Of a stretch of DNA of 64,000 nucleotides, positions 10,168 through 21,129 are shown one piece after another. The stretch is taken from NCBI GenBank assembly GCA_028564925.1, contig CM053026.1:593570161-593634160 (forward strand), given 5' to 3'. A model generated the notes under the pieces. That model searched no databases, was not told the origin of the DNA, and saw nothing but the letters and a program-made list of their open reading frames with translations. The stretch comes from Lithobates sylvaticus (Eukaryota; Chordata; Amphibia; Anura; Ranidae). The translations under genes were made by a program, and so were the position numbers. The first letter of the stretch is position 1; each line of letters starts with the position of its first letter.

Positions 10168-10984
10168 CCTTGACTACCCGATTTTCACTGGTGATGTTGC
10201 ACAGCTAGGAAAAACCACAAAGCTTATGGTCATCGTTAAAAGAAAAAGAAAGCGCTAGGGATGGGTTGAGAACAGCTTGAGTTAATGTTCTGCTGATCTG
10301 TTCTACAGTACATCTCTGGGCTTTGTCATAATACCATCCAAACGGTTCATAAAAGCATTCCCTGCCTCTCCACTGACCGAGGGAAGACCTAAATTTAGGA
10401 ACACAATAAAATGCTGACAAAGCAACCTTGTGCAGCTGTATCCTCAGCAACAGGTCAAACTCATACTTCAGCCGCAACTTTAAAAATAGTGGAGGGGAAA
10501 AAAAGAAAACCACAAAAAGTAAAAAGAAAAAAAAAAGAAAAAAGGATCAGTTTATTCCATGAATCACTGTTGGCAAAGTTCCGCGACAGGAAGGGGGGAG
10601 TCAGGCAGGTCTATGCAACATCTGGAAATTTACTGTATAGCTGTATAAATACCTTATAATTTATAGGAAACACTGCAAATTAACCTTTCATGCTCCACTG
10701 GGTTTTGATGAGTACAAGAGTTTTATGTATTGCCCTAAGTGACCTAAAAGGGTCCCTCTATGTCCACTTTACAAGGTATATGCTTCTAAATCTGTTCACA
10801 CATCTGTCTTTAAACCACAAACCATCCAATCTTCTATTCTACAATTAATCAGGAAAAGCTTCCTTCATCAGAACAAATACATACATCATAAAGGCTTCAG
10901 CTTTACTTCTTTATATAAAAAAAAAATATTGCATATTTTTTCCAAACATATTTTAGTTATTGTATTGTTCACCTTAAAGAAATA
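10168..10984. other. unassigned sequence
   Basis: No repeat ends, exon signals or RNA genes are recognised. It contains an A-rich tract near 10500-10545. Confidence 0.4.
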
Positions 10985-11584
10985 CTTCAAGTAGAACTAA
11001 AAGGCAAAACTTTTTTTTTTTAAACATTTTAGTGCAGAGGGATTAGAATGCTTATACGTTTTTATTTCTGTCTGTGCCCCCACTAAGGAGATTCACCCTC
11101 TTTATTTGTCCGGTTTACCATTATCCGTGAAAGTAAGAGAAAATCCCAAATTGGGTTGTCCCCAGAAAAGTAATGGAGGGGAAATCTTAAAATGAGGACA
11201 CAAGTTCTGGCGACCTGAGAGTCACCAAGGGATTCTCTTAATTTGCAGGGTTTTCCTCTCATTTCCTGTTTGGCTACGGGACAGGAAGTGAAGGGAAATC
11301 TCTGCAATGGGACAGATAGCGGGAAAAAAAAATATAGGGGTTATAACTAAGGATGAGCTCAGGAATATTTGCAAACAGCACGTGCAGAGCCCACCAGGAA
11401 GTCAGCATGGAACAGCGCTAATCACAGGCAGCGAGACATTTCCCAATCTCTGCAGCCGCGCATCGAGAAAATGTCTCACTGCCTGTGATTAGCGATATGC
11501 AGTGCTGACTTCCTGGCGGGCTCTGCACCCCTGAGCTCATCCTTAGTTATTGTGCTCTATCCAAAATAAAAATGACATGGGGGG
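10985..11584 (+). mobile_element. Y-family repeat, copy 2, with nested hairpin MITE
   Basis: It begins CTTCAAGTAGAACTAAAAGG and carries the same internal blocks as the copy at 9098. It is interrupted at 11350-11543 by the Z element. At about 11585 a second left-type end (TTTCAAGTAGAACTATAGCC) starts in the same orientation. The right part of this copy is therefore lost or replaced by another Y fragment. Confidence 0.65.
11350..11543. mobile_element. Z-family hairpin MITE, copy 1
   Basis: A nearly complete palindrome with ends AGGATGAGCTCAGG and CTGAGCTCATCCT, bounded by TA at 11348-11349 and 11544-11545. A TA duplication points to the Tc1/mariner group. It is nested in a Y repeat. A related copy is at 32896-33105. 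Confidence 0.75.
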
Positions 11585-11614
11585 TTTCAAGTAGAACTAT
11601 AGCCAAAACTTTTT

Positions 11615-12840
11615 CATTTTTATTTCCTCTCTTTCCTGGGTTCCCTCTTAAAACATATACTTACACAGTCAACCAAATCAGCATTGTCTTGTTGCAAATT
11701 GGCAACGCCTGCCACAAGCCAGGTTCCCACCATCTTTGCTGATGTCATCAGGAGCCGGCTACCTCTTTCAGGTTTGTGCAGCTGGCCATTTGATGATGTA
11801 AAGTGGTCCCAGCACAGTATGTCCAATTCCCCCTGAAGCCTCCTGGGATGTGTGATGCTAGAATCCCAGGAGGCATTGGGCAGCTGGGAACATCATATAT
11901 CATATGACTTATATTTTTACAAGCTTGCCTTTGTTTATTTTTGTTACTCTATTAAATACAGATATTTGTAGATAAGAACTTCTTAAGCCGAATTTCATGT
12001 GGTCCCCGAGAGTCCTGAAATTTGCTTAGTAAATGGCCCTGTTGGCCCCACCCAACATCCTTGTATTGAAAAAAAGAGAAGGAGCTGGGCAGAAAATTGT
12101 CAGCTGAACAGTGGCTGCATCATATCAGATGCACCTACTGTTTGGGTATTCTGGTAGTTACCAGCAGCATAACCCAGGAAAAAATAAAAAAAATAAAAAT
12201 ATATTATATATATATATAGTGTATGGCCAGTATTACTAGCTCTGTGCACTTGCTCGGTCTCTCTGCTAAAATTGACATAAGCCATCTACCACACAGAAAG
12301 TGCACTGAGTCAGATAATGCATGGACTTGCATTGTAGAAAGGAATAGTAAAGCACAACCATTGTGTAGGTCTGCAAAGCAGGAAGCAGAACCTGTCTATG
12401 TAATGAGAAAATTTGGCCACCCTCAGTAAATAAATCAATGCATGTTAAAACAAAGAAACAAATCTTTTAAAATATTTCATAATGATAAAATCATTTACAC
12501 GAAGTGCATGTTGAACATGCTGTAAAAATTTTTTTTTAAAAATTAGAAAGACCGTATATTCCCATAAATGTTTACCTGTTAACGGAGACTCAATTTAATA
12601 GAGTTTATTACTGTTCTGGGCATCTGCTCTTACATAAAGGAGGATCCTATTATTCCCTGTATCAAGTCTATTTACATTTCCCTCTATTTGCATGTTGAAC
12701 TTGTGCTAAACCAGTAGAAATGCGTTCTACGAAAAAACACCAATTAAAGTGACTCAATGATAGCTGTCAAATCTCTCCATACTTAGTTAAAAGTAGTATA
12801 AACAAGCAGACACAAAGAGAGGAATAAAACTCTTCCTTGC
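11615..12840. other. unassigned, low-repeat sequence
   Basis: No interspersed family is recognised. It may be ancestral single-copy DNA flanking the candidate exon just to the right. A short AT run lies near 12200-12220. Confidence 0.4.
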
Positions 12841-12847
12841 ATCTTAC

Positions 12848-12894
12848 CTAGATCCAGAGAAGGAAACGCTTGTGTTGTCCATTACTTCCAGCAT
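12848..12894 (-). CDS. candidate short first coding exon (host gene?)
   Basis: On the minus strand an ATG at 12894-12892 opens 15 codons reading MLEVMDNTSVSFSGS plus two bases. The segment ends at CTAG|GTAAGAT, a strong splice-donor match. The 250 bp upstream (12895-13140 read in reverse) belong to no repeat family seen here. They contain an ETS-like core (CAGGAAGTG at about 13130) and several CpGs, which would suit a promoter or 5' UTR. The peptide is not recognised. Short open stretches with a donor match do arise by chance, so this is a candidate only. Its phase differs from that of the candidate exon at 61083-61176, so the two need not belong to one gene. Confidence 0.25.
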
Positions 12895-13140
12895 TGTTTC
12901 CGAGTATCAACAAGTTTGCAGTGCTTACGTTACTAAGTGTACTTCCCACCCACACACCCAATGTAGTGGCATGCGTGTTAGAGCGAGCAAGTCAAAGACG
13001 AAATGAGCTAGCAGCATCTAGAGAGAGTCAGAGAGGCGGAGGACTGGAGGGATGGGTCCTGTGTGTTTGTGCATTTATGACTGGAAAAGCTAAACTGGTC
13101 AAAGAGCAGTAAAGGAATGCAGCTATTCAGGAAGTGCCTG

Positions 13141-13690
13141 GTCCCTCCTCGCTTTCACCACTTAAAAAAGGGAAACCAGGTCCATTAAAAGAACCTAAAG
13201 AAAATCCTTTACAAGATAAAGCTATGATTGCCATGTTGTGTTCACATACTAGGTGCTGGGCAGTGACCAGTTTAGCTGCACTGCATTTAAAGCGTATCTA
13301 AACCCAAGAGCACAAAAGTTATAGTATTGCAACTTATTTGTCCTTGGATGTGGTGGCTGCACTACGTTCCTTTTTTTACCCCCACACAGTTTTTGCCTCG
13401 ATTTTAATCTGGTAATCCTGCCATTAACATACTTCCTCTCCTAGGGCGACAACTTTACTGAGCAGCTTTGTTACCTTTTTCTGTATAACAAGATGAGGAG
13501 GTGTTTTGTAGTCCAAAGATGGATAACAATCTAAAAGGCAGACAGTATAGGAAGTTATCAGCTCAAAACTTTTCTGGATAAATGAACAGCTATTTTAATT
13601 TTTGTCGAACAGATATAACACTCTTTCAATGGCATATTTAATAGAACAAAAAGGAGCAATTAAGAAAAATGTATTGATTACATACATAAT
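13141..13690. other. unassigned sequence
   Basis: Nothing recognised apart from weak A/T-rich stretches. Confidence 0.4.
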
Positions 13691-13695
13691 ATGTC

Positions 13696-13720
13696 CCGAT
13701 GATGTCACATATGATGAAAC
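13696..13720 (+). ncRNA. hammerhead-like ribozyme relic 2
   Basis: It reads CCGATGA, then a short hairpin (TGTCA CATA TGAT), then GAAAC. Compared with the hammerhead core CTGATGA...GAAA, one core base differs. GTCC just before and GGAC about eight bases after could close a stem. AATAAAAG occurs downstream (about 13852). It is probably the decayed 3' part of a Penelope-like or related retroelement. Confidence 0.35.
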
Positions 13721-13990
13721 ATGTAGGACGTAGTCCATGTCTGACCTAACCACGCCAATTGAGCTTGTTTACAAGTAGTTTTTATCCTGGGAACTACCAT
13801 TTTAACCGCCGACTATTCACTGGATTGCTGTGTTTAGTAATCTTTTCTCAAAATAAAAGTTTTTATGGTTTTACACTATGTGGACCACACTTTTCTTCCT
13901 TTTTGGTAACGTCTGAGGAACACCAGGGGTATGTTTGGCCAGCTATGTTACCTTCCTCTCTGGTCTAACCACTGGAGGGCTTTGCCTTAA

Positions 13991-14328
13991 AGCGGAGTTC
14001 CACCCTAAAGTGGAATTTCCGCTCATCAGAACCCTCCCCCCATCCGGTGCCACAGTTCAGGGGGGTGCAGATACCTGTCTAAGACACGGGAGTCTATGCC
14101 TCTTCCATGCGCAGTAGGGAACCGGGAAGTGAAGCCGCAATGCTTCACTTCCTGATACCCTCATGAGAATGGCGGCGGCAGCTGCCGAGAGCCGAGCGAT
14201 TGATAGGCCTCGGCTGCCGACATCGCTGGACTCCAGGAAAGGTAAGTGTCCATTAATTAAAAGTCAGCAGCTGTAGTATTTGTAGCTGCTGGCTTTTAAT
14301 AATTTATTTTTTCGGGTGGACTCCCTCT
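13991..14328. mobile_element. T2-like TTAA element, copy 1
   Basis: It starts AGCGGAGTTCCACC after TTAA (13987-13990) and ends GGTGGACTCCCTCT before TTAA (14329-14332). It shares the CAGCAGCTGTAGTATTTGTAG block with copies at 28557 and 53259. It is non-coding. Confidence 0.75.
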
Positions 14329-14419
14329 TTAAAGTGTTTGTAACCCTGGGGCTGCATTACTCTGCCAGCCACTCTCTTGTATTGAGCTCTAACACACTGT
14401 GTATATGGAAAACGAAGCT

Positions 14420-14695
14420 TCTAAATACCATTTTCGTAGATATCTTAAGTCCGGTCATTGCAATGTATTCTTTAGTTTCCAAGCATGCCTAGTCTTGCTC
14501 TTCCAAAAAATTTCAGACGAAAACTGTACAATCTGGAATACAAAATGTTTCATGTTTGTCCCTTCGGATAGTTTCGGATGAACTGTCGTGATCATCTCTC
14601 GAAAGCTGTGTACTAACGATCATATTATTGTACGATCACTTCCAAAATATGTATTTTTCGTCTGAGTTTTTGATCACGTGTACCAGGCTTAAGAG
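14420..14695. mobile_element. degenerate foldback repeat (GTACGAT family)
   Basis: It shares ATCTCTCGAAAGCTGTGTAC-type sequence with 27795-28140. The ends were not resolved and nothing is encoded. Confidence 0.45.
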
Positions 14696-15027
14696 GCAAT
14701 TAGAGACGTTTTTTTTGAGGAGGAGCAGGTGTTCAATAGTATCGAAGGCAGCAGAAAGTAGTAAATAGTGAGGGCTGTAAGGGCTCAAGAAGGTTGTTGT
14801 CAGAGAGGTAGGAGCTGAGACGGTTGTAGACTAGGCATTTTGAGGTAAATGGGAGCAAGGTGATGGGTCTTAAGTTGTTCAGGTTGGTGGGGTCCAATGA
14901 GGGCTTTTTAAGCATGGAGGTGATCAGTGTATGCGAGTGATGAAGCATAGGGTAGATCCAAAGGGTGACCATAGTAGTTGCGAGGGAACAGGGTCCAGAA
15001 GACAGGTGGTAAAAAAAAAAGTTTGGC
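14696..15027. other. possible LINE scrap, unresolved
   Basis: The minus-strand translation at 14733-14972 contains KPSLDPTNLNNLRPITLLPF and SKCLVYNRLSSYL, which resembles the start of an L2-type reverse transcriptase (RPISLLPF...K.lE...). It is a short fragment with no further domain. Confidence 0.55.
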
Positions 15028-15936
15028 GGCCTCGCCAGCTGCCGTCATTATACTGCAGCAGGTTGGCTCTCCTGGATGAATCGCCGTAGGTGTACGTCGG
15101 CCGCTTTAGGAGCGATGGGGGCGCATGTGCCCCACTGGAGCTGATGCGCGTTGCCGGCGGCCGCAATAGCTCTACAACAGAGAGCCAGAACGGGGATCTG
15201 TCAATGTAAAACAGACAGATCCCCATTCTGACAGGGGAGGAGAGACAGATCTGCTGTTCCTAGTGATTAGGAACAGCGACCTCTCGCCTTCTCCCATCAG
15301 TCCCATCCCCCACAGTTAGAAACACCTCCCAGGGAACACATTTAACCCCTTGATCGCCCCTAGTGTTAACCCCTTCCCTGCCAGTGACATTTACACAGTA
15401 ATCAGTGCATTTTTATAGCACTGATCGCTGTATAAAAGTCAATGTGTCAAAAGTGTCTGATCTATCCGCCGCAACGTCGCAGTCCCGCTTAAAATAGCAA
15501 ATCGCCTCCATTACTAGTAAAAAATAAAAAATGACATAAGTCTATCCCCTATTTTGTAGACGCTATAACTTTTCTGCAAACCAACCAATAAATGCTTATT
15601 GCAATTTTTTTTAACCAAAAACATGTAGAACAATACATATTGGCCTAAACTGATGAAGACTTTCTTTTGGATATTTATTATTTCAAAAAAGAAAAAAAAT
15701 TATTTTTATTTTTTGAAAAAAATAAACGCTTTTTTTGGTTTATAGCGCAAAAAATTAAAAAAATGGCAGAGGTGATCAAATACCTCCAAAAGAAAGCTCT
15801 ATTCTGAAAAAACGGACATCACTTTTTGGGTACAACGTTGCACGACTGCTCAATTGTCAGTTAAAGTGACGCAGTGCTGTAGCGCAAAAAAATGGCCTGG
15901 TTATTAAGGGGGCAAATTCTTCCGGTCCTTAAGTGG
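15028..15936 (+). mobile_element. A-family TTAA element, copy 2 (left end lost)
   Basis: The right end is intact (AAGTGG before TTAA 15937-15940), as are the shared A-family blocks (for example CAATTGTCAGTTAAAGTGAC at about 15850). The left end begins inside the element, so the CCACTT terminus is missing. Confidence 0.8.
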
Positions 15937-15940
15937 TTAA

Positions 15941-16277
15941 GGTAAAAACTCTAAGATGTTCTTGTATGATAATTCTAACCCTGCCTGTACTGTCCTGGCA
16001 AATATTATTGATTGTAAACTACATGTAAACACAGGGCTAATGATTATGGTTTCATTCACACAGGCACAAAGGCCACTACAGCATGAATGAGGTTATGCAT
16101 GTGGAGCCGCCTTGTGCTGCAAGCAGACAGCCTGTGTGCGTTCAGGGATACAATATCTCTTTTATTGGATCAGACTACATGGACCAACCTTTGCTCCCCA
16201 CATGCATAAATGAGCCTTGGCCACTCATGACCCTGTTGCTGGTTCACTGGTTTTCCTTCCTTGGATCACTTTTCATA
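15941..16277. other. unassigned sequence
   Basis: No repeat or gene is recognised. The plus-strand open frame at 16083-16361 runs into the next element and has no known domain. Confidence 0.35.
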
Positions 16278-16279
16278 TA

Positions 16280-16918
16280 CCGTATATACTCGAGTATAGG
16301 CCGACCCGAATATAAGCCGAGGCACCTAATTTTACCACAAACAACTGGGAAAACTTATTGACTCGAGTATAAGCCTAGGGTGAGAAATGCGCAGCTACTG
16401 TAAGTGGAAAAGAGGGTCAACGATGCCCATTTGCAGCCTCACTGTGCCCATGCAGATGGACACAGATGACCGATTTGGGGGCCCTGTATCTCGGGGTCAC
16501 TTAGTGCTAGGAACCCCATCTTTGGATACGTTGTAGTGCTAATTCGACTGGGTTGGAATGTCAAATTTGGGGTTCCTAGCTCCAAGTGTCCCTGAGATAT
16601 GGGGCCCCAAATTCGGGTCAGAAAATGTCAAGCACTTTTCTGCAGCAGAGAATGACATTTTCCGAACCGACTTTGGGGCCCCGTATCTCTTAGTGCTAGG
16701 AACCCCATATTTGGATATGTTATAGTGCTAGGTCCACTGGGTTGGCACACCAAATTTGGGATTCCTAGACCCAAGTGGCCCCGAGATACGGGGCCCCAAA
16801 GTCGGGTCGGAATTTTTTTGCTGCAGAAAAGTGCTTGACTCGAGTATAAGCCGAGGGGGGCACTTTCAGCACAAAAAAAATGTGCTGAAAAACTCGGCTT
16901 ATACTCGAGTATATACGG
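16280..16918. mobile_element. TA-flanked foldback MITE (CCGTATATACTCGAG ends)
   Basis: Terminal inverted repeats CCGTATATACTCGAGTATA and TATACTCGAGTATATACGG are flanked by TA (16278-16279 and 16919-16920), indicating a Tc1/mariner-group element. Two direct copies of a roughly 130-bp module lie inside (about 16477-16608 and 16673-16797). Each is itself an inverted repeat bounded by GGGGCCC-type sequence. Confidence 0.75.
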
Positions 16919-16920
16919 TA

Positions 16921-17215
16921 TGTCCTGGAGATGCTGTGACCCAGTCATCTAGCCTTAACAATTTCGCCCCTTTTCCTACGTATGGCCATTTCCATACATG
17001 GGTATTGGCACTGCATTTTTTTTACATTTAGCTTTCAGCTGGAGAATCTCACAGCAGGCAACTGAATGGAGATGCATTACTGTGCAGGAAGCACAGCTTC
17101 CCAGTACACATATGGCACACTTTGAGCACTGGTGTACCTCTGTACACCAGCTCAGAGCTGGTCTTAATTACTGTCAGTTTCCTAATCTGGCAGTATTTAA
17201 GAATCTGTGGCTGCC
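16921..17215. other. unassigned sequence
   Basis: No gene or repeat family recognised. Confidence 0.35.
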
Positions 17216-18581
17216 AATATCAACCAAAAATCCACAAAAAAAAAAAAAAAAAACCACACATGATACAAATGTTTTAAATTGAGTTGTAGTTCAGCGAGTA
17301 AAAGAAGTATTTGATCCCCAAGCAAAAACCTGACTTGGTACTTGGTGGAGAAACCCTTGATGGAAAGCACAGAAGCAAAACGTTTCTTGCAGTTGGTTAC
17401 CAGGTTTGCACACATCTCAGGAGGGATTTTGGTCCACTCTTTACAGATCTACTCTAAATCCTTAAGGTTTCTTGGCTGTCGCTTGTCAACTCAAAGTTTT
17501 GGGTCATTCTCATGCTGGAAGACCCATCCATGACCCATCTTCAGTGTTCTGGCTGAGGGAAGAAGGTTCTCGTCCAAGATTTTACAATACATGGCCCCTT
17601 CCATTGGCCCCACAAAGTCAGCCTGTACTTTTAGCAGAGAAACAGCCCCAAAGCATAATGCTTGACTGTAGGGATGATGTTCTTAGGGTCAGAGTCAGCC
17701 TTTTTCTTCCTCCAAACACAGCGAGTTGAGTTAATGCCTAATAACTCAATTTTGGTGTCTTCTGACCACAGCACTTTCTCCCAACCCTTCTCTGAATCAT
17801 TTAGATATTCATTGCCAAACTTCAGACAGGCCTTTACAGGTGACATCTTGAGGGGGAACTTGCAGGAGCTGCAGGATTTAAATCCATGATGGCGTATTGT
17901 GTTACCTATGGTTTGTTTGGTGACTGTGGTCCCGACTGCCTTTGAGATCATTCACAAGCTCTTCCCGTGTAGTTCTGGGCTGATCCCTCAATTTTTTTCA
18001 CAATCATCCTTACCCCATGGGACAAAATTTTGCATGGAGCTCCAGACTAAGGGCGATTGATAGTCATTTTGTATTTCTTCCATTTGTCAATAATCGCTCC
18101 AACAGTTGACTCCTTCTCACCAAGCTTCTTGCTGATGGTCTTGTAGCACATTCCAGCCTTGTGCAGGTCTACAATCTTGTCCCTGACGTCCATTAACAGC
18201 TCTTTGGTTTTGCCCATGATGAAGAGGTTTAAATGAAAGAAAGGTTCTGTGGACAGGTGTCTTTTATACAGATAACAAGTTGTCATTAGAAGCACGGTCT
18301 TAAATTGAAAAGACTAATCTGTGTATCACATGAGCACACACTGCAGCCAGTCTATGGGAGCCAGAATTATTGTTGGTTGGTAGGGGATCAAATACTTATT
18401 TTACTCACTGATCTGCAACTCAATTTATAACATTTGTGCCGTGATTTTCCAGATTTTTGGTCGATATTCTGTTTTGATCATTTAAAATACACCTATGATA
18501 AAAATTATAGACCCTTTATTTCTTTGTAGGTGGGCAAACTTATAATATCTGCAGGGGATCAAATAATTATTTTTCCCACTG
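17216..18581 (-). mobile_element. Tc1-type transposon, decayed
   Basis: The 3' boundary on the plus strand is intact: CAGTGGGAAAAATAATT read in reverse ends at 18581, followed by TA at 18582-18583. The opposite terminus is missing. Only the inner repeat copy (GTATTTGATCCCCAAGC near 17309) survives, followed by a poly-A tract. The body carries transposase remnants on the minus strand. An internal deletion separates the DNA-binding and catalytic parts. Confidence 0.88.
17340..18217 (-). pseudogene. Tc1 transposase remnant
   Basis: The reading starts at an ATG at 18217 with [22 protein letters not shown], the N-terminal helix-turn-helix region typical of Tc1 transposases. It reaches [17 protein letters not shown] near 18047. 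A second block at 17951-17670 gives TVTKQTIGNTIRHHGFKSCS, then KVLWSEDTKIELLGINSTR and [11 protein letters not shown]. The usual W(S)DE triad appears as SED, so the first catalytic Asp context is altered. The last block (17415-17340) reads [16 protein letters not shown]. The middle of the catalytic domain, with the second Asp and the Glu, is absent. It cannot encode an active enzyme. Confidence 0.88.
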
Positions 18582-18707
18582 TAGGTGCAGGTAGCTCAAA
18601 AGGAAACTACCACCAGAAATGTGTCATGTTAGTACTACGCCTACTAATAAATGCAGGTGACACAGATTTCTGGTTCATTTGGTATTTAGCTTTCTGACTT
18701 ATGATTA

Positions 18708-19509
18708 CAGTAAAACCTTGGACTGCGAGCAGAATTTGTTCCAGAAACATGCTTGTGATTCCAAAGCACTTGTATATCAAAGCAAATTTCCCCATAAGAA
18801 ATAATGGAATGATTCGTTCCACAACTATATATATATATATATAGTCCATCCATATAAAAAGATTATAGCAATGGGATAGGTTGCGTAACCATAAAATGTT
18901 CATCCACAAATGGCAGCCTCAACAAGGGGATTAGAAGCAAAATCTGTCAGGAGCTACATGGTATAAAAGAGAAGAGAGGCGCTTCTAAGTGTAGCAATAT
19001 GGTTACATTTAATGACTCATTAGCAACTCTCATGGTTGATGATTAAAAAAAGGAGGCACATCGAAGTATGCAGGCACCCGGGTAAAGCTGTTCAAATAGA
19101 TCATCCTCCGCACCGCCGGCTCTTACCACTGTCAGTCTGCAATCGTGGCCGGGAAGACTACCATGCAGTAAAGCGATCTGAAAGCGAGGCTTGAACCGCT
19201 CGTGGAGTGCAGAGTGGAAAGGATGACGTTGATGGCAGTGCGGAAGATGGTCTATGTGGACAGCTTTACCCAGGATGCCTGCATACTTAAATGTGCCTGT
19301 TTTAAAATCAACCATGCGAGTTGCTAAATGTTGTACCTTCATTAAATGTAACCATATTGCTACACTTAGAGGTGCCTCTCTTCTATTTTATACTCAGTTG
19401 TGACATGACGCTACTTGTATATCAAGACATCGCTTGTATATGAAGTAAAAAATATATATTTTAAAATTTTGCTTGCCTTGCAAAACGCTCTCAAACCAAG
19501 GTTTTACTG
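18708..19509. mobile_element. mariner-ended element (CAGTAAAACCTTGG)
   Basis: Inverted ends CAGTAAAACCTTGG and CCAAGGTTTTACTG are flanked by TA at 18706-18707 and 19510-19511. The body has AT repeats and a long hairpin (18966-19390). The minus frame at 18607-18909 shows no transposase motif. It is therefore a non-autonomous mariner-type element. Confidence 0.8.
18966..19390. repeat. long inverted repeat inside the mariner element
   Basis: The arms are about 145 bp: TGTAGCAATATGGTTACATT near 18990 pairs with the reverse sequence near 19344, and AAGTATGCAGGCA near 19065 pairs with TGCCTGCATACTT near 19276. The single-stranded spacer of about 85 bp centres on 19175. It may be a separate foldback element that inserted into, or was captured by, the mariner element. 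Confidence 0.75.
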
Positions 19510-19529
19510 TAGATCAGTTCTGACCTAAC

Positions 19530-19559
19530 CTGATGAAGGATCTGTCCTAGATTCAAAAC
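19530..19559 (+). ncRNA. hammerhead-like ribozyme relic 3
   Basis: It reads CTGATGA, then a hairpin region (AGGATCTGTCCTAGATT), then CAAAAC. The expected CGAAAC has become CAAAAC, which is what CpG decay would produce. CCTAAC just before the core and GTTAGG near 19590 can pair. It probably marks the remnant into which the mariner element inserted. Confidence 0.35.
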
Positions 19560-20005
19560 GTTTAATGTTTATATGCAAGCCGTGTTAGGTTAAAACATTA
19601 CAAGGTGCTGTAGAACATTGTTTTGTGGAATAATTATATATATATATATATATATATATCTCTGAGTGTCGGTTAACTTTGCACTGTGTGCACCAAGTGC
19701 AGACAGTAGTAAATGCTGCCTACAATTGAAAAATATATAAAAAGGACTTGTAAAATTTAAAAAAGGAATTTATATTCTGAATGCTAATCACTACAGTATT
19801 AAAAACATACAGTTACCAGAATACTTTTTATATAGTTATACTACAGTGGTCTTTAAAAACGAGAATCAATCTAGGCTTGAATTTAAAGCCTAGATAATAA
19901 AATAAAAATATTAAATATATTGCGGCTTACTAGTCCTTATTGCGGTGACTGCATTATTTTGTAGGCTAACAGTGTCATCCGATATTCTGTAAATAACACT
20001 TCCAG
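19560..20005. other. AT-rich sequence with (AT)n
   Basis: An AT dinucleotide run lies at about 19635-19659. Nothing else is recognised. Confidence 0.4.
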
Positions 20006-20009
20006 TCCC

Positions 20010-20412
20010 TGGGTGGCTATGCCTAACCTCGGTCACACCAGTACAACTTCAGGCACGACATCCGATTTAAAAATCGCACCTGAAGTAGCATTAATGTATT
20101 TCTATGGCAGTCTCTTAATAGATACGATTTCAAGTAGTACTATTTGAGAAGGAGTTCATGTATTACTTTTCTACCATAGACTATAAAAGTAAATTGTGCT
20201 GCAAATCATGCCGGTGTCCTTATCAGCACTACTTGAGCCTGAAATAAGTGAAAGATTAAACCTTTGTATATAAACACCACTGTTTCTCCCTGTGACATGG
20301 ACACCCCTCTCAAAGTATCACTGAAGTCATATCAAATCGTTACAAAGTACAGAAGTAGTACTGAAGTAAGGCTTTAAATCGCACTACTTTAAAACTGTAC
20401 CCGGTGTGACTG
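20010..20412. mobile_element. MITE with GGTCACACC ends
   Basis: The left end CTCGGTCACACCAGTACAAC and the right end GTACCCGGTGTGACTGCA form an inverted pair. Internal copies of AAGTAGTAC / GTACTACTT are in both orientations. The target duplication is unclear. It is non-coding. Confidence 0.5.
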
Positions 20413-20491
20413 CAAGCTTACTCCTCTATTGAATCTAGGTCTTCCTCTCCATCTCCATTACAAGGGGGTAGGGAAGATTGATAGTTTACAG

Positions 20492-20745
20492 CAGTGTTTC
20501 TCAACTGGGGTGCTAAGGCACCCTGGTGCACCCTTTGAGTTCCCTCGGGAGGCCGCCAGCACAAGACCCAGATAGGGAGATTCTTTTACGGGGGTGCTCT
20601 TTGATAGAGGGACTCTGATATGGAGGAACCTCTCATGTGAAGTTAATTTTTTTGAGGTAGTCGTGTGCATTGTCCCAGGTTTCGTACCAATATAAGTAAC
20701 ATTTACTTTTTTTTTTTTCATTATAGTGCCTTGAGATTTTGCATA
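20492..20745. mobile_element. hAT-type end fragment
   Basis: It begins CAGTGTTTCTCAACTGGGG, a terminus style common to hAT MITEs. No matching right end lies nearby, so it is truncated. Confidence 0.45.
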
Positions 20746-20765
20746 CTTTAAAAGGGATACTTTCA

Positions 20766-21123
20766 TGCTGGAGCGGTGGCGGCGTTGATCGCTTTTCGGG
20801 CGGTAGCAGGGCGATTTTATCCCCCCCAAGAAGGGGTTAAAAGCGCCCATGATGCGGCACTTCTGAATCGCTTTTCGGGCGATTCGGAAGCGGTACCCAT
20901 TCATTCCAATGGGCAGGGGCGGTGTGGGAGTGGTGTATACACTGCCCCCTCACTGCCCCAAAGATGCTGCTTGCGGGACTTTTTTTCCCCATCCTGCAAG
21001 CGCACCGCCCCAGTGTGAAAGCACTCGGGATTTCACACTGGGGTGGATTGAGAGGCAGTTTTCAGGCGCTATTTTTTTTTTTGGAGCCAAGTGCCTGAAA
21101 ACTGTCTCCGTGTGAAAGGGGTC
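20766..21123. mobile_element. H-family MITE, copy 3 (left end lost)
   Basis: The right end reads GTGTGAAAGGGGTC followed by TTAA-containing sequence. The internal AGTGTGAAAGC...TTTCACACTGGGG inverted block is shared with other H copies. The opposite terminus is missing. Confidence 0.7.
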
Positions 21124-21129
21124 TTAAGA

